Positions 7,931 to 15,906 of a DNA stretch of 64,000 nucleotides are shown here, in pieces. The notes under the pieces were generated by a model. That model was not told the DNA's origin. It saw only the letters and a list, made by a program, of their open reading frames with translations, and did no database searches. This DNA comes from Bog-375 sp049698695 (lineage in GTDB: Bacteria; Acidobacteriota; Terriglobia; Bryobacterales; Bryobacteraceae), in the NCBI GenBank assembly GCA_049698695.1, contig JBAVYH010000094.1, positions 1 through 64,000 on the forward strand. The letters are read 5' to 3'. Each line of letters begins with the position of its first letter. Position 1 is the stretch's first letter. Made by a program: the position numbers and the translations under genes.

Positions 7931-9043
7931 ATGGTCGTCGGAGTTGCCCGGGAGATTAAAGATCACGAGACGCGCGTGGGGCTCGTCCCAAGCGGCGTCA
8001 TCGCTCTGTGCGAGGCGGGCCACGAGGTGCTGGTCGAGGCGCGGGCCGGCGAAGGCAGTTCCATTTCCGACGAAGAGTACATCCGCGCCGGCGCGCGCAT
8101 CGTGGAAAGCGCGGCGGAAGTGTGGGGCAAGGCCGGAATCGTGGCCAAGGTGAAAGAGCCGCAGCCGGCCGAGTATGCGTTCTTCCGGCCCGGGCTGGTG
8201 CTGTTCACGTACTTGCACCTGGCACCCTTGCCCGAGCTTACGGACCGTCTGCTCGAATCCAAGGTCAGCGGCGTGGCCTATGAAACCATTCGCGAAGCCG
8301 ATGGCTCCCTGCCGCTGTTGACGCCGATGAGCGAAGTGGCCGGCCGCATGAGCGTGCAAGTGGGCGCGCAATACCTGGAAAAGCCCAACGGCGGGCGCGG
8401 CATTCTGCTGGGCGGCGTGCCGGGAGTGGCGCCGGCCAATGCAGTGATTCTGGGCGGCGGCGTGGTGGGAACCAACGCGGCCAAGATGGCGCTGGGGCTG
8501 GGCGCGCACGTCACCATCATCGACCGCAACCTGGACCGGCTGCGCGATTTGGACGACATTTTCAACGGCCAGGTGGTGACGCTGGCGTCCAACGCCTTGA
8601 CGATCCGTGAAAATCTCAAAACCGCGGACCTGGTGGTAGGCGCGGTGCTGATTCCCGGCGCATCGGCTCCCAAGCTGGTGAAGAGGGAAATGATCGCCGG
8701 CATGAAGCCTGGCGCCGTGGTGGTCGACGTCGCCATTGATCAGGGCGGGTGCCTCGAGACGGCGCACGCCACCACCCATACCGCTCCCACGTATGCCGTC
8801 GACGGCGTGGTGCACTACTGCGTCTCCAACATGCCCGCGGCGGTGCCACACACCTCCACCTTCGCTCTCACCAACGCCACGTTCCCCTACCTGCTGGAGC
8901 TGGCGAACCACGGCCTGGAAGCCGCCTGTGAAAGGCACGCCGCGCTGCGCGAGGGTGTCAACACCTATAAAGGCCATGTCACGCACCGCGGAGTGGCCGG
9001 GTCGCAGGGCCGCCAGTGGTGCGCGCTGGCCGCGGTGGAGTAA
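7931..9043 (+). CDS. ald: Alanine dehydrogenase
   Basis: NAD-dependent interconversion of L-alanine with pyruvate and ammonia. The N-terminus MVVGVAREIKDHETRVGLVP is the family signature. The Rossmann motif GGGVVGTNAAKMALGLGA (GxGxxG type) sits mid-protein, followed by the acidic residue of IIDRNLDRL. Length 370, the normal size. Start ATG 7931 is set by GGAGG five bases upstream; the frame is open back to 7727 without homology. The next gene, acyl-CoA dehydrogenase, begins 9 bases after the stop, so the two are probably co-transcribed. Confidence 0.96.
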   Translation: MVVGVAREIKDHETRVGLVPSGVIALCEAGHEVLVEARAGEGSSISDEEYIRAGARIVESAAEVWGKAGIVAKVKEPQPAEYAFFRPGLVLFTYLHLAPLPELTDRLLESKVSGVAYETIREADGSLPLLTPMSEVAGRMSVQVGAQYLEKPNGGRGILLGGVPGVAPANAVILGGGVVGTNAAKMALGLGAHVTIIDRNLDRLRDLDDIFNGQVVTLASNALTIRENLKTADLVVGAVLIPGASAPKLVKREMIAGMKPGAVVVDVAIDQGGCLETAHATTHTAPTYAVDGVVHYCVSNMPAAVPHTSTFALTNATFPYLLELANHGLEAACERHAALREGVNTYKGHVTHRGVAGSQGRQWCALAAVE

Positions 9044-9052
9044 GCTCGGAAA

Positions 9053-10225
9053 ATGCCGGCGACGGAACACCCGGAAGCCCCGCGCCCCCTGACCGCGTTG
9101 AGCGAGGAGGAGAAGTTCTTCCAGACCACCGTGCGCAAATTCGCGCGCGAAGAAATCCGCCCCTACGTGCGCGAAATGGACGAAGCGGGCGTTTTCCGCA
9201 AAGAGATCCTGCAACAGTTTTTCGCCCTGGGCCTGATGGGCATCGAGATCCCTGAAGAGTATGGCGGGCAAGGCGGCACCTTCTTTCAGGCGATTCTGGC
9301 GGTGGAGGAACTTTCCGCGGTGGATCCTTCGGCCGGCGTGATTGTGGACGTGCAGAACACGATCTGCAACAACGCCTTGCTGCGCTGGGCCGATGCCCAG
9401 CAAAAGGCCCGCTATCTTCCGCGCCTGGCGGAAAACACCGTGGCCTCCTATGCGCTCTCCGAAGCCGGCGCCGGATCGGACGCCTTCTCCCTCGCCACAC
9501 GCGCGGAGGACCAGGGCGGCCATTTTCTGCTCAACGGCCGCAAACTGTGGATCACCAATGCCGCCGAAGCAGGCTTGTACCTTCTGTTCGCCAATGCGAA
9601 CCCGGCGGCCGGCTATAAGGGCATCACCGCGTTCCTGGTGGAGCGCGATTTCCCCGGCTTCCAGGTGGGCAAGAAGGAAGACAAGCTCGGCCTGCGCGCA
9701 TCGTCCACCTGTGAGCTGATCCTCGATAACTGCCGTGTGCCGCGCGAGAACGTGATCGGCGAAGTCGGCCAGGGATACAAAATCGCCATCGAGACGCTCA
9801 ACGAAGGCCGCATCGCCATCGGAGCGCAGATGATCGGCCTGGCGCGCGGCGCGCTCGAACACGCTACGGCATACGCCCAACAGCGCAAGCAGTTCGGCAA
9901 GCCCATTGCCGCATTTCAGGGTGTGCAGTTCGAGCTGGCCAGGATGGCCACCGAAATCGAAGCCGCGCGGCTGCTGGTGTACAACGCCGCACGGTTGCGT
10001 GACGCCGGAATGCCTTTTCTGGCGGAAGCCGCCATGGCCAAATACTACAGCTCCGAGGTGGCCGAAAAGGCGGCATCGAAAGCGATCGAAGTCCACGGCG
10101 GCGTGGGAGTTACCAAGGATTACCCGGTGGAAAAACTCTACCGCGACGCCAAGATCGGGCGCATCTACGAGGGTACCAGCAACATCCAGTTGCTCACCAT
10201 TGCCAAGAAACTCTTGGGCAGGTGA
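9053..10225 (+). CDS. Acyl-CoA dehydrogenase (short/branched-chain type)
   Basis: FAD flavoprotein introducing the alpha-beta double bond in acyl-CoAs during fatty acid or branched amino acid breakdown. The signatures ALSEAGAGSDAFSLATRA and QFGKPIAAFQGVQFELA are present, and the catalytic glutamate is in GRIYEGTSNIQ near residue 373, the position used by short, branched and glutaryl families rather than long-chain ones. Length 390. It follows ald by 9 bases; the pairing suggests amino acid catabolism. Electron transfer flavoprotein genes are not in the window. The substrate chain length cannot be told from sequence alone. Confidence 0.93.
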   Translation: MPATEHPEAPRPLTALSEEEKFFQTTVRKFAREEIRPYVREMDEAGVFRKEILQQFFALGLMGIEIPEEYGGQGGTFFQAILAVEELSAVDPSAGVIVDVQNTICNNALLRWADAQQKARYLPRLAENTVASYALSEAGAGSDAFSLATRAEDQGGHFLLNGRKLWITNAAEAGLYLLFANANPAAGYKGITAFLVERDFPGFQVGKKEDKLGLRASSTCELILDNCRVPRENVIGEVGQGYKIAIETLNEGRIAIGAQMIGLARGALEHATAYAQQRKQFGKPIAAFQGVQFELARMATEIEAARLLVYNAARLRDAGMPFLAEAAMAKYYSSEVAEKAASKAIEVHGGVGVTKDYPVEKLYRDAKIGRIYEGTSNIQLLTIAKKLLGR

Positions 10226-10252
10226 CCCCGTCTTGAAGTATATTGAGGAAAA

Positions 10253-11032
10253 ATGCGAGCGCTAATTCTGTCATCCGTAGTGGCCGCGTTGAGCCTGCCC
10301 ATCTGGGCCGCCGCCGCTGACGACAATGTCAATGCCGACGAGATCATCCGCAAGTTCGCCGCCAAGGAAACCGAATTCTCCGAGGCGCGCGACAACTATA
10401 CCTACCGCCAGAGCCTGAAACTGGAAGAGCTGGACCCCAACGGCAACCCTACCGGCGGGAAATGGGAGGAAGTGGACGACATCATCTTCACCCCTGAAGG
10501 TAAGCGCATCGAAAAAGTGGTGTATGCGCCGGTGGTTTCGCTGCAGCACATTCTGATGTCGGAGGAAGATGAGCAGGACCTGCGCGAGGTGCAGCCGTTC
10601 GTTCTGACTACTGCGGAGGTGCCGGAGTACGACATCAACTATCTGGGCCGGGAGAAGATCGATGAGATCGGCTGCTTCGTGTTTTCGGTGAAGCCGAAGA
10701 AACTGCTGCCCCACAAGCGATACTTCGAAGGCCAGGTGTGGGTGGACGATCGCGACCTGCAAATCGTCAAGAGCTATGGCAAAGGCGTGGGTCTGGAAAA
10801 GAGAAACGCCGACCAGCAGTTTCCGAAGTTCGAGACCTACCGCGAGCAGATCGACGGCAAATACTGGTTTCCCACGTACACGCACGCGGATGACACGCTG
10901 CATTTCAAAGAGATGAACCAGCGCATCCGCCTGGTGGTGAAGTACCAGGACTACAAGCGCTACGTGGGCAAGTCCACCATCAAGTACGGTGACGTGGTGG
11001 ACACATCCAAGACGCCGCCTACGAAAAAATAG
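10253..11032 (+). CDS. Secreted hypothetical protein, possible LolA-like fold
   Basis: A 259-residue exported protein with signal peptide MRALILSSVVAALSLPIWAAAA and start supported by GAGGA five bases upstream. The mature chain begins with a helix (DEIIRKFAAKETEFSEARDNYTYRQ) and continues with alternating strands including GQVWVDDRDLQIVKSYG and DGKYWFPTYTHAD. This pattern resembles periplasmic outer-membrane lipoprotein-sorting or MucB/RseB-like proteins, which form an open beta barrel. The similarity is by pattern only. It follows the acyl-CoA dehydrogenase by 27 bases in the same direction, probably by position rather than function. Confidence 0.7.
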   Translation: MRALILSSVVAALSLPIWAAAADDNVNADEIIRKFAAKETEFSEARDNYTYRQSLKLEELDPNGNPTGGKWEEVDDIIFTPEGKRIEKVVYAPVVSLQHILMSEEDEQDLREVQPFVLTTAEVPEYDINYLGREKIDEIGCFVFSVKPKKLLPHKRYFEGQVWVDDRDLQIVKSYGKGVGLEKRNADQQFPKFETYREQIDGKYWFPTYTHADDTLHFKEMNQRIRLVVKYQDYKRYVGKSTIKYGDVVDTSKTPPTKK

Positions 11033-11072
11033 CCAGGCGCGTCGTCGGCCTCTGGTTCCCCCCCTGCGGCGA

Positions 11073-12047
11073 TTACGGCAGCGTGATCTCGAGCGGTGCC
11101 GATTGCGGGCCCTCTTTCCCGGACGTGCCAACGGCGGCGACGGCGTAGCGGTACGTCTTGCCGTGTTCCACGGCGTGGTCGGAATAGGTGGGGACCGCGC
11201 CGGTTTCGGCAACGAGCTTGAAGGCGCCACCGGCGAGCGACCGGTACACGCGGTGACCCTTGATGCCGGTTTCTGCTGCGGCATCCCAGGCCAGTTCGAT
11301 GGAATTTGGCGCGGCTACCGCCCGCAGACCGCTGGGCGCGGGGGGTGGAAGCGGCTCCGGGGTCACTGCAAGCGGCTCGGGGAGGTCGCTTTCGGCCGCG
11401 CGGTTGTCGCTTTGCGGGACGAAGGTCTGGATCAGGTAACGGTAGCGCGTGCCGAACTCGACGTTGGCGTCGGTCCATTCCGGCTGCGTTACCTCGGCGA
11501 CTTGGTCGTACCGCTCCGATGCCGCCTCTGCGCGCAGCACGCGGAAGTGCCCGCCCCGCGCGCGCCAGGTGAGCCGCAGGCCGCCCCGCGTCATTTCCGC
11601 GCGCACGTCGGTGGGCTGCTCGGGTGGCGGAATCACATCCACGTTGGCGAAGTTCGACCACCCGGCGTCCTTCCCGTTGGCTCCCACCACGCGCACCGCG
11701 ATGGTGACTCCCTTTCCCGTCCATTCCGCGCAGGGTACTTCGTAACGCGCCAGCGTACCGACCGCGGCCACAACCGGCGGAATCCGTTTCGCGTCGCTGG
11801 CCCATTGCGTGGCGCTGAAGGGAGCGGAGCCGGGCCCGATGCGCAGGTCGAAGGACGGCGGCTGCTTGATGGTGACACTCTCGGTGGTGAGATGCGGAAC
11901 CGTGAATTGGACGATCAGCTTGCCGCCGCGCTGGACGGCCGCGAGATCGATGACCCGCGCCGGAATGTTGACCAGCGGCGGCAGCGGCCCGGCCACATAG
12001 CCGCAGCCGGAGAGAACCGCGGCCAGAACGGGAAGAATGCGACGCAT
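11073..12047 (-). CDS. Lipoprotein with two fibronectin type III domains
   Basis: Starts MRRILPVLAAVLSGCGY: a signal peptide with lipobox LSGC, so Cys15 is probably lipidated. The frame is open to 12362, but only ATG 12047 yields the lipoprotein signal. The N-terminal third is a beta-rich region; two FN3-like modules follow (PTDVRAEMTRGGLRLTWRAR.. and PSGLRAVAAPNSIELAWDAA..), each with the Trp and Tyr positions of the fold and ending near GKTYRYAVAAVGTSG. Likely a surface or periplasmic adhesion/scaffold protein. Length 324. It faces the preceding gene convergently and lies just downstream of the KdpD-like pair. Confidence 0.8.
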   Translation of the reverse strand: MRRILPVLAAVLSGCGYVAGPLPPLVNIPARVIDLAAVQRGGKLIVQFTVPHLTTESVTIKQPPSFDLRIGPGSAPFSATQWASDAKRIPPVVAAVGTLARYEVPCAEWTGKGVTIAVRVVGANGKDAGWSNFANVDVIPPPEQPTDVRAEMTRGGLRLTWRARGGHFRVLRAEAASERYDQVAEVTQPEWTDANVEFGTRYRYLIQTFVPQSDNRAAESDLPEPLAVTPEPLPPPAPSGLRAVAAPNSIELAWDAAAETGIKGHRVYRSLAGGAFKLVAETGAVPTYSDHAVEHGKTYRYAVAAVGTSGKEGPQSAPLEITLP

Positions 12048-12079
12048 GAAATGCCTAGTGTAGCGTTCCGCGAGCGCCG

Positions 12080-13195
12080 CTACCTCCTCCTCGATGCCAC
12101 AATGGTGACCTGCATCTCGCGCGAGTGCCGCACCACCTCCTGCACCACGGTTTCGCGCAGGCTGCGGTACCACGGGCGCGGGGCGGAGCGGCCCATGAAA
12201 ATTTGCGTGATGCGCTGCTGGCGCGCAAAGTCGGCGATGGCGCGGGGAACCTCCGCCTCCTCGACCACGTGCGTCCCGATGCGCAGATTGCGCGCGAAGC
12301 TCAGGTGGCGCTCGATGGCGTCGCGATCTTCGCCGGGTCCCGCCACGTGAATGGCCAGACAATCGGCTTGCAAGTAGTCCGCCACTCGCTTGCCCCGGCG
12401 GATCAGCACGGCCGACGATGGATTGCCGGTCAGGCAGATCAGAATACGCTCCTTCGCTTGCGGCGCCTGGTCCGCCCGCGGCTGATGGTCGCTGGCGGCG
12501 GCAGGGGACGCCTCCACCACGGCAGCCGGAGGAGCCGCTGCCAGCTTCTCTTCCACTTCGTGCGCGGTGTGCCGCATGGCCATTTCGCGCAGCGCCGAAA
12601 GGTTGGTTTCGGTGAAGAAATTGTCCATGGCCTTTTGCGCCTTTTCGGACGCGTAGACCACGCCGCGCTCCAACCGGTTGCGCAACGCCTGCGGCGTCAA
12701 GTCGACCAGCACCACCTCATCGGCATCGTCGATCACCCAATCCGGCACGGTTTCGCGCACGCGCACTCCGGTGACGTGCCACACCTGGTCGTTGAGGCTC
12801 TCCAGGTGCTGCACGTTCATGGTGGCGATCACGTCGATGCCGGCGTCCAGCAGGGCGTGCACGTCCTGCCACCGCTTGACCTGCTCGCTGCCCGGCACAT
12901 TGGTGTGGGCGAACTCGTCGACCAGCGCCACCGCGGGCCGGCGCCGCAGGATGGCGTCGGTGTCCATTTCCTCGAAAGTGGCATTGTTATACCGAACCAC
13001 GCGGCGCGGGACGCACTCCAGACCCTCGGTCATGGCGATGGTCTCCTTGCGGCCGTGCGGCTCGAAATAGCCGACCACGATGTCCACGCCCTGCCGCTTC
13101 AGCTCCTGCGCCTCCTCCAGCATGCGGTACGTCTTGCCGACGCCGGCCGCGTACCCGAGGTAAACCTTGAGGCGTCCCTTGTGGCGTTCGCTCAT
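12080..13195 (-). CDS. Standalone KdpD-type sensor plus USP domain, no kinase
   Basis: Residues 8-215 match the N-terminal sensor domain of KdpD: Walker A GYAAGVGKTYRML, Walker B VDEFAHTN, then GSEQVKRWQDV, NVQHLESLND and VRETVPDWVIDDAD. Residues about 240-371 form a universal-stress-like domain (KERILICLTG.. to FMGRSAP). The transmembrane and histidine kinase parts of KdpD are absent and no kdpABC or kdpE lies in the window. The start overlaps the upstream paralogue's stop by one base (TGATG), implying translational coupling. By family, it could sense K+, nucleotide or c-di-AMP status; that is inference. An AT-rich start region is shared by the pair. Confidence 0.88.
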   Translation of the reverse strand: MSERHKGRLKVYLGYAAGVGKTYRMLEEAQELKRQGVDIVVGYFEPHGRKETIAMTEGLECVPRRVVRYNNATFEEMDTDAILRRRPAVALVDEFAHTNVPGSEQVKRWQDVHALLDAGIDVIATMNVQHLESLNDQVWHVTGVRVRETVPDWVIDDADEVVLVDLTPQALRNRLERGVVYASEKAQKAMDNFFTETNLSALREMAMRHTAHEVEEKLAAAPPAAVVEASPAAASDHQPRADQAPQAKERILICLTGNPSSAVLIRRGKRVADYLQADCLAIHVAGPGEDRDAIERHLSFARNLRIGTHVVEEAEVPRAIADFARQQRITQIFMGRSAPRPWYRSLRETVVQEVVRHSREMQVTIVASRRR

Positions 13196-14298
13196 CAGCC
13201 CTCGCGGTGCGGAAACAGCCGGACATCGAAGTCTTCGGCGGCGTCGATCAGCCGGTCCACCGCGCTGCGCACCTCCCACCATCGCCGCTCGCGGCCAGTG
13301 TGGCCGAGGAACACCTGGGTGACTCGCTGCTCGTGCGCGAAATCGAGAATGGCATCGACAAAATCGTCGTTGTGCAAGCAGTGCACGTCAGCTCCCAACT
13401 GGCGCGCCAGGTCCAGATTGGAGTCGAGGCGCCGCTGATCGGCGGCGTCCAGCCGGGAATGCTCGACATAAGCCGCCAGCAGCGCGCCGTGGAAGCGCAG
13501 CGCGTTGCGATGCCCGCTCTCTAGCATGGCCCTGGCATTGGAGCGCGCCGTCAGGCACACCAGGATGCGCTCCTGCGCGCCCCAGCGCACGGCGATGCCG
13601 TGATCGTCGAGATAGTCGCGGAGCTGCCGCTCCACCACGTCGGCGGCGAGCAGCAACGCCATTTCGCGCAGCTCCGCCAGTTGCCGAGGGTCCGGCATGC
13701 TGACGTCATGGGCACGGCCGATCAGCGCCTCTGTGGGCGCATCCACCACTTCTATCTCGTCGGCTTCCAGCAGGAATTCCTCGGGCACGCTATTGGCCGC
13801 GCGCTTACCCGTGATGCGCTCCACCGCGTCCTGCTTCTCCTGGATGTGCTGCAGGTTGACGGCGGTGATCACGGCGATGCCGCGCTCGAGCAACTCCTCC
13901 ACGTCCTGCCAGCGATGCGGGTTCCGGCTGCCCGGTGGATTATCGAAGGCGAGGCCGTCGATGAGGCATGTCCAGGGATGGCGGCGGAAAATGTCGGCCA
14001 GGTTGATGACGTCCCACTCGCGGCCGGCATACCGCTCGCGCACCGGAGGGATGACTTCGAGATCGGCGGTGATGGTCTCCAGCTCGGGCGTCAGGTTGCC
14101 CTGCAGGGCCCCGATCACCACGTCCTGCCCGCGTTGCTTGCGGCGCCGCCCCTCGTCGAACATGCGAAACGATTTGCCCACGCGCGGCGCATAGCCGAGG
14201 AACACCTTCAAGCGCCCGCGCTTCTGCCGGCGCTCGCCGGCCTGCACGCGTCGCAACAGTTCTTCCGGGTCCGGCCTCTGATCGGTACGATTCGCCAC
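13195..14298 (-). CDS. Divergent KdpD-sensor paralogue with altered nucleotide motifs
   Basis: Same architecture as its downstream partner (sensor domain plus USP-like domain, 367 residues, no kinase), but key positions differ: Walker A is GYAPRVGKSFRMF (Gly to Arg before VGK) and the Walker B segment reads LIDGLAFDN in place of LVDELAHTN, losing the acidic Glu and the His. RWQDVEELLERGI and NLQHIQ remain clear. It starts with GTG 14298, with CATAAT at 14306-14311 on the minus strand so close that the message may be almost leaderless. A plausible reading is a catalytically weak partner of the next gene in a heteromer. Confidence 0.85.
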   Translation of the reverse strand: MANRTDQRPDPEELLRRVQAGERRQKRGRLKVFLGYAPRVGKSFRMFDEGRRRKQRGQDVVIGALQGNLTPELETITADLEVIPPVRERYAGREWDVINLADIFRRHPWTCLIDGLAFDNPPGSRNPHRWQDVEELLERGIAVITAVNLQHIQEKQDAVERITGKRAANSVPEEFLLEADEIEVVDAPTEALIGRAHDVSMPDPRQLAELREMALLLAADVVERQLRDYLDDHGIAVRWGAQERILVCLTARSNARAMLESGHRNALRFHGALLAAYVEHSRLDAADQRRLDSNLDLARQLGADVHCLHNDDFVDAILDFAHEQRVTQVFLGHTGRERRWWEVRSAVDRLIDAAEDFDVRLFPHREG

Positions 14299-14435
14299 TA
14301 GAACAATTATGCATGTTGCAGCTTAGTGTGTGCCGTTCGAGGGCTCTAGACCGACTGTGACGGTCCACCTTCGAAGCCTCGCTCACATGTGGGCCGCGCG
14401 TGCGCAGGCCACGCGGCAGTGGTTGAGCGGTGTAG

Positions 14436-14455
14436 GGGCGAGGCATGCCTCGCCC
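14436..14455. repeat. Perfect 20-bp palindrome, GCATGC-core family
   Basis: GGGCGAGGCATGCCTCGCCC is a perfect palindrome preceded by GTA G. An identical copy is at 61466-61485; relatives are at 32625, 38586 and 44109. It lies in the 225-base spacer between the KdpD-like pair and the FAD oxidase, which otherwise shows nothing recognisable. Confidence 0.85.
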
Positions 14456-14523
14456 GCGGCTCGCGCTTGCAATATGCGATCCGCTCAGGGGAGGGCGACG
14501 GTGTGCGGAAGCGCCGGCTCTCC

Positions 14524-15906
14524 TTACGCCGCCCAGAGCGTTCCGCGACCCAAGATATTAGCCGGGTCCAGGCGGCATTTCACGGCGCGCATTGCTTCCA
14601 ACTGCTCCGCCGTGTATTGAATTTCAAGCAGATGCGCCTTCCGCTTACCCAGGCCATGCTCGGCGGAGACTGTGCCGCCCAATTCCACGGCGTGGCGGGC
14701 GAACTCGAGCAGCAGGTCCGAGGCGCGGTGCGAATCGGCGAGGTCGGAAAACAAATTGACATGCACGTGCGCGTCGCCTATATGGCCGAAGACCACATGA
14801 CGCCCGGGGAACTCGGCTTCCAGGCGCTGGCGGTAGTAAGCCAGCATCTCACGGTTGCGCGCGAACGGAACCGCGTAATCGGAATTCATCTTGAGCGCGC
14901 CCGAACGGCGGACGGTTTCGTTCACCAGTTCCGGCAGGGCATGGCGAAAGCGCCGGAAACGTTCGCGGTCGGCGGCGGAAAGCGCAAACCAGCTCTCCTC
15001 TGCGAAGGCGCCCGCTTGTTCGACGCGCTCAAGCCAGGCATCCACGGCGGGATCGTCCTCCCCGGCGACTTCCTGTTCGATCAGCAGTGCGGCGCGCGCA
15101 GCAGCGGGGATCTCCTGATAGCGCGGGCGGAGCAGATCGAGCGAAGGCGCGTCCAGATATTCAAGCATGCGCAGCCCCTCGACCGGGCGCCACGCTTCCA
15201 CCGAATCCAATGCGCGCTCGTCGTCCGCGAAGAAAACCACCCCGCCCAGTAGAGCTCTTGGCGCCGGCAGCAGGCGCAGGCGGGCTTCCGTGACCACGCC
15301 GAGCGTGCCCTCCGAGCCGGCGAACAGGTCGATCCAGTCCATGCCGGGGCGCAGCGGATAGCCGGCGGTGTTCTTGGTGACCGCGGGCAGGGGGACGGTG
15401 CCGGGATCGAAATCGATCGAGTCGCCACGGCTGACCTCCATCACGCGGCCATCGGCCATCGCCACGCGCAGGCCTTCGATCCAGCGGCGGGTCGAGCCAT
15501 AGCGGAAGCTGCGCGAACCGCTGGCGTTGGTAGCGATGGTGCCACCGATGCTGGCTGAAGTCTCGGTGGGATCGGGCGGGTAGAATTGGCCGTTGCGCTG
15601 CGCCGCGGCGTGCAATTCACTGAGCAGAGCGCCCGCGCCAACCACCGCCAGGCCCGGCCGAATCTCCACGCGATTCAACTTCTCGAGCGAGAGCACCCAG
15701 CCGCCAAACGGCACGCGCGCGCCGGTAATTCCCGTGCCGGCTCCGGCGATCGTGACCGGTGTCGAGCGGGCCGAAGCTTCACGCAAAACCGCGGCCACGC
15801 CGGCTTCGTCTGCCGGCACGAAAACGCGCTCCGCGTGGCCGCGGTAGCCGGAGGCGTCTTCCAGATAGCGCTCAGGGACCGGCTCGGCGCTCGATTGCCC
15901 GGTCAA
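14524..15906 (-). CDS. FAD-linked 2-hydroxyacid oxidase/dehydrogenase (GlcD/Dld type)
   Basis: A VAO-fold flavoprotein of about 460 residues. The FAD-binding segment includes PVTIAGAGTGITGARVP and DPTETSASIGGTIATNASGSRSFRYGS; the C-terminal domain carries HIGDAHVHVN and SAEHGLGKRK, the conserved metal/active-site His cluster of D-lactate and glycolate oxidases. Likely substrates are D-lactate, glycolate or D-2-hydroxyglutarate. The start is proposed as TTG 15906, whose TTGA overlaps the RNase J stop by four bases; earlier starts up to 16005 would run inside RNase J. Translational coupling to RNase J is implied, with no obvious functional reason. Confidence 0.88.
   Translation of the reverse strand: MTGQSSAEPVPERYLEDASGYRGHAERVFVPADEAGVAAVLREASARSTPVTIAGAGTGITGARVPFGGWVLSLEKLNRVEIRPGLAVVGAGALLSELHAAAQRNGQFYPPDPTETSASIGGTIATNASGSRSFRYGSTRRWIEGLRVAMADGRVMEVSRGDSIDFDPGTVPLPAVTKNTAGYPLRPGMDWIDLFAGSEGTLGVVTEARLRLLPAPRALLGGVVFFADDERALDSVEAWRPVEGLRMLEYLDAPSLDLLRPRYQEIPAAARAALLIEQEVAGEDDPAVDAWLERVEQAGAFAEESWFALSAADRERFRRFRHALPELVNETVRRSGALKMNSDYAVPFARNREMLAYYRQRLEAEFPGRHVVFGHIGDAHVHVNLFSDLADSHRASDLLLEFARHAVELGGTVSAEHGLGKRKAHLLEIQYTAEQLEAMRAVKCRLDPANILGRGTLWAA

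Noticed and set aside
7586..10096. 836-codon minus-strand frame antisense to ald and the acyl-CoA dehydrogenase
   Set aside because: The translation is rich in His, Arg and Gly without any family motif, while both plus-strand frames match well-known enzymes. GC-rich third positions keep antisense frames open.
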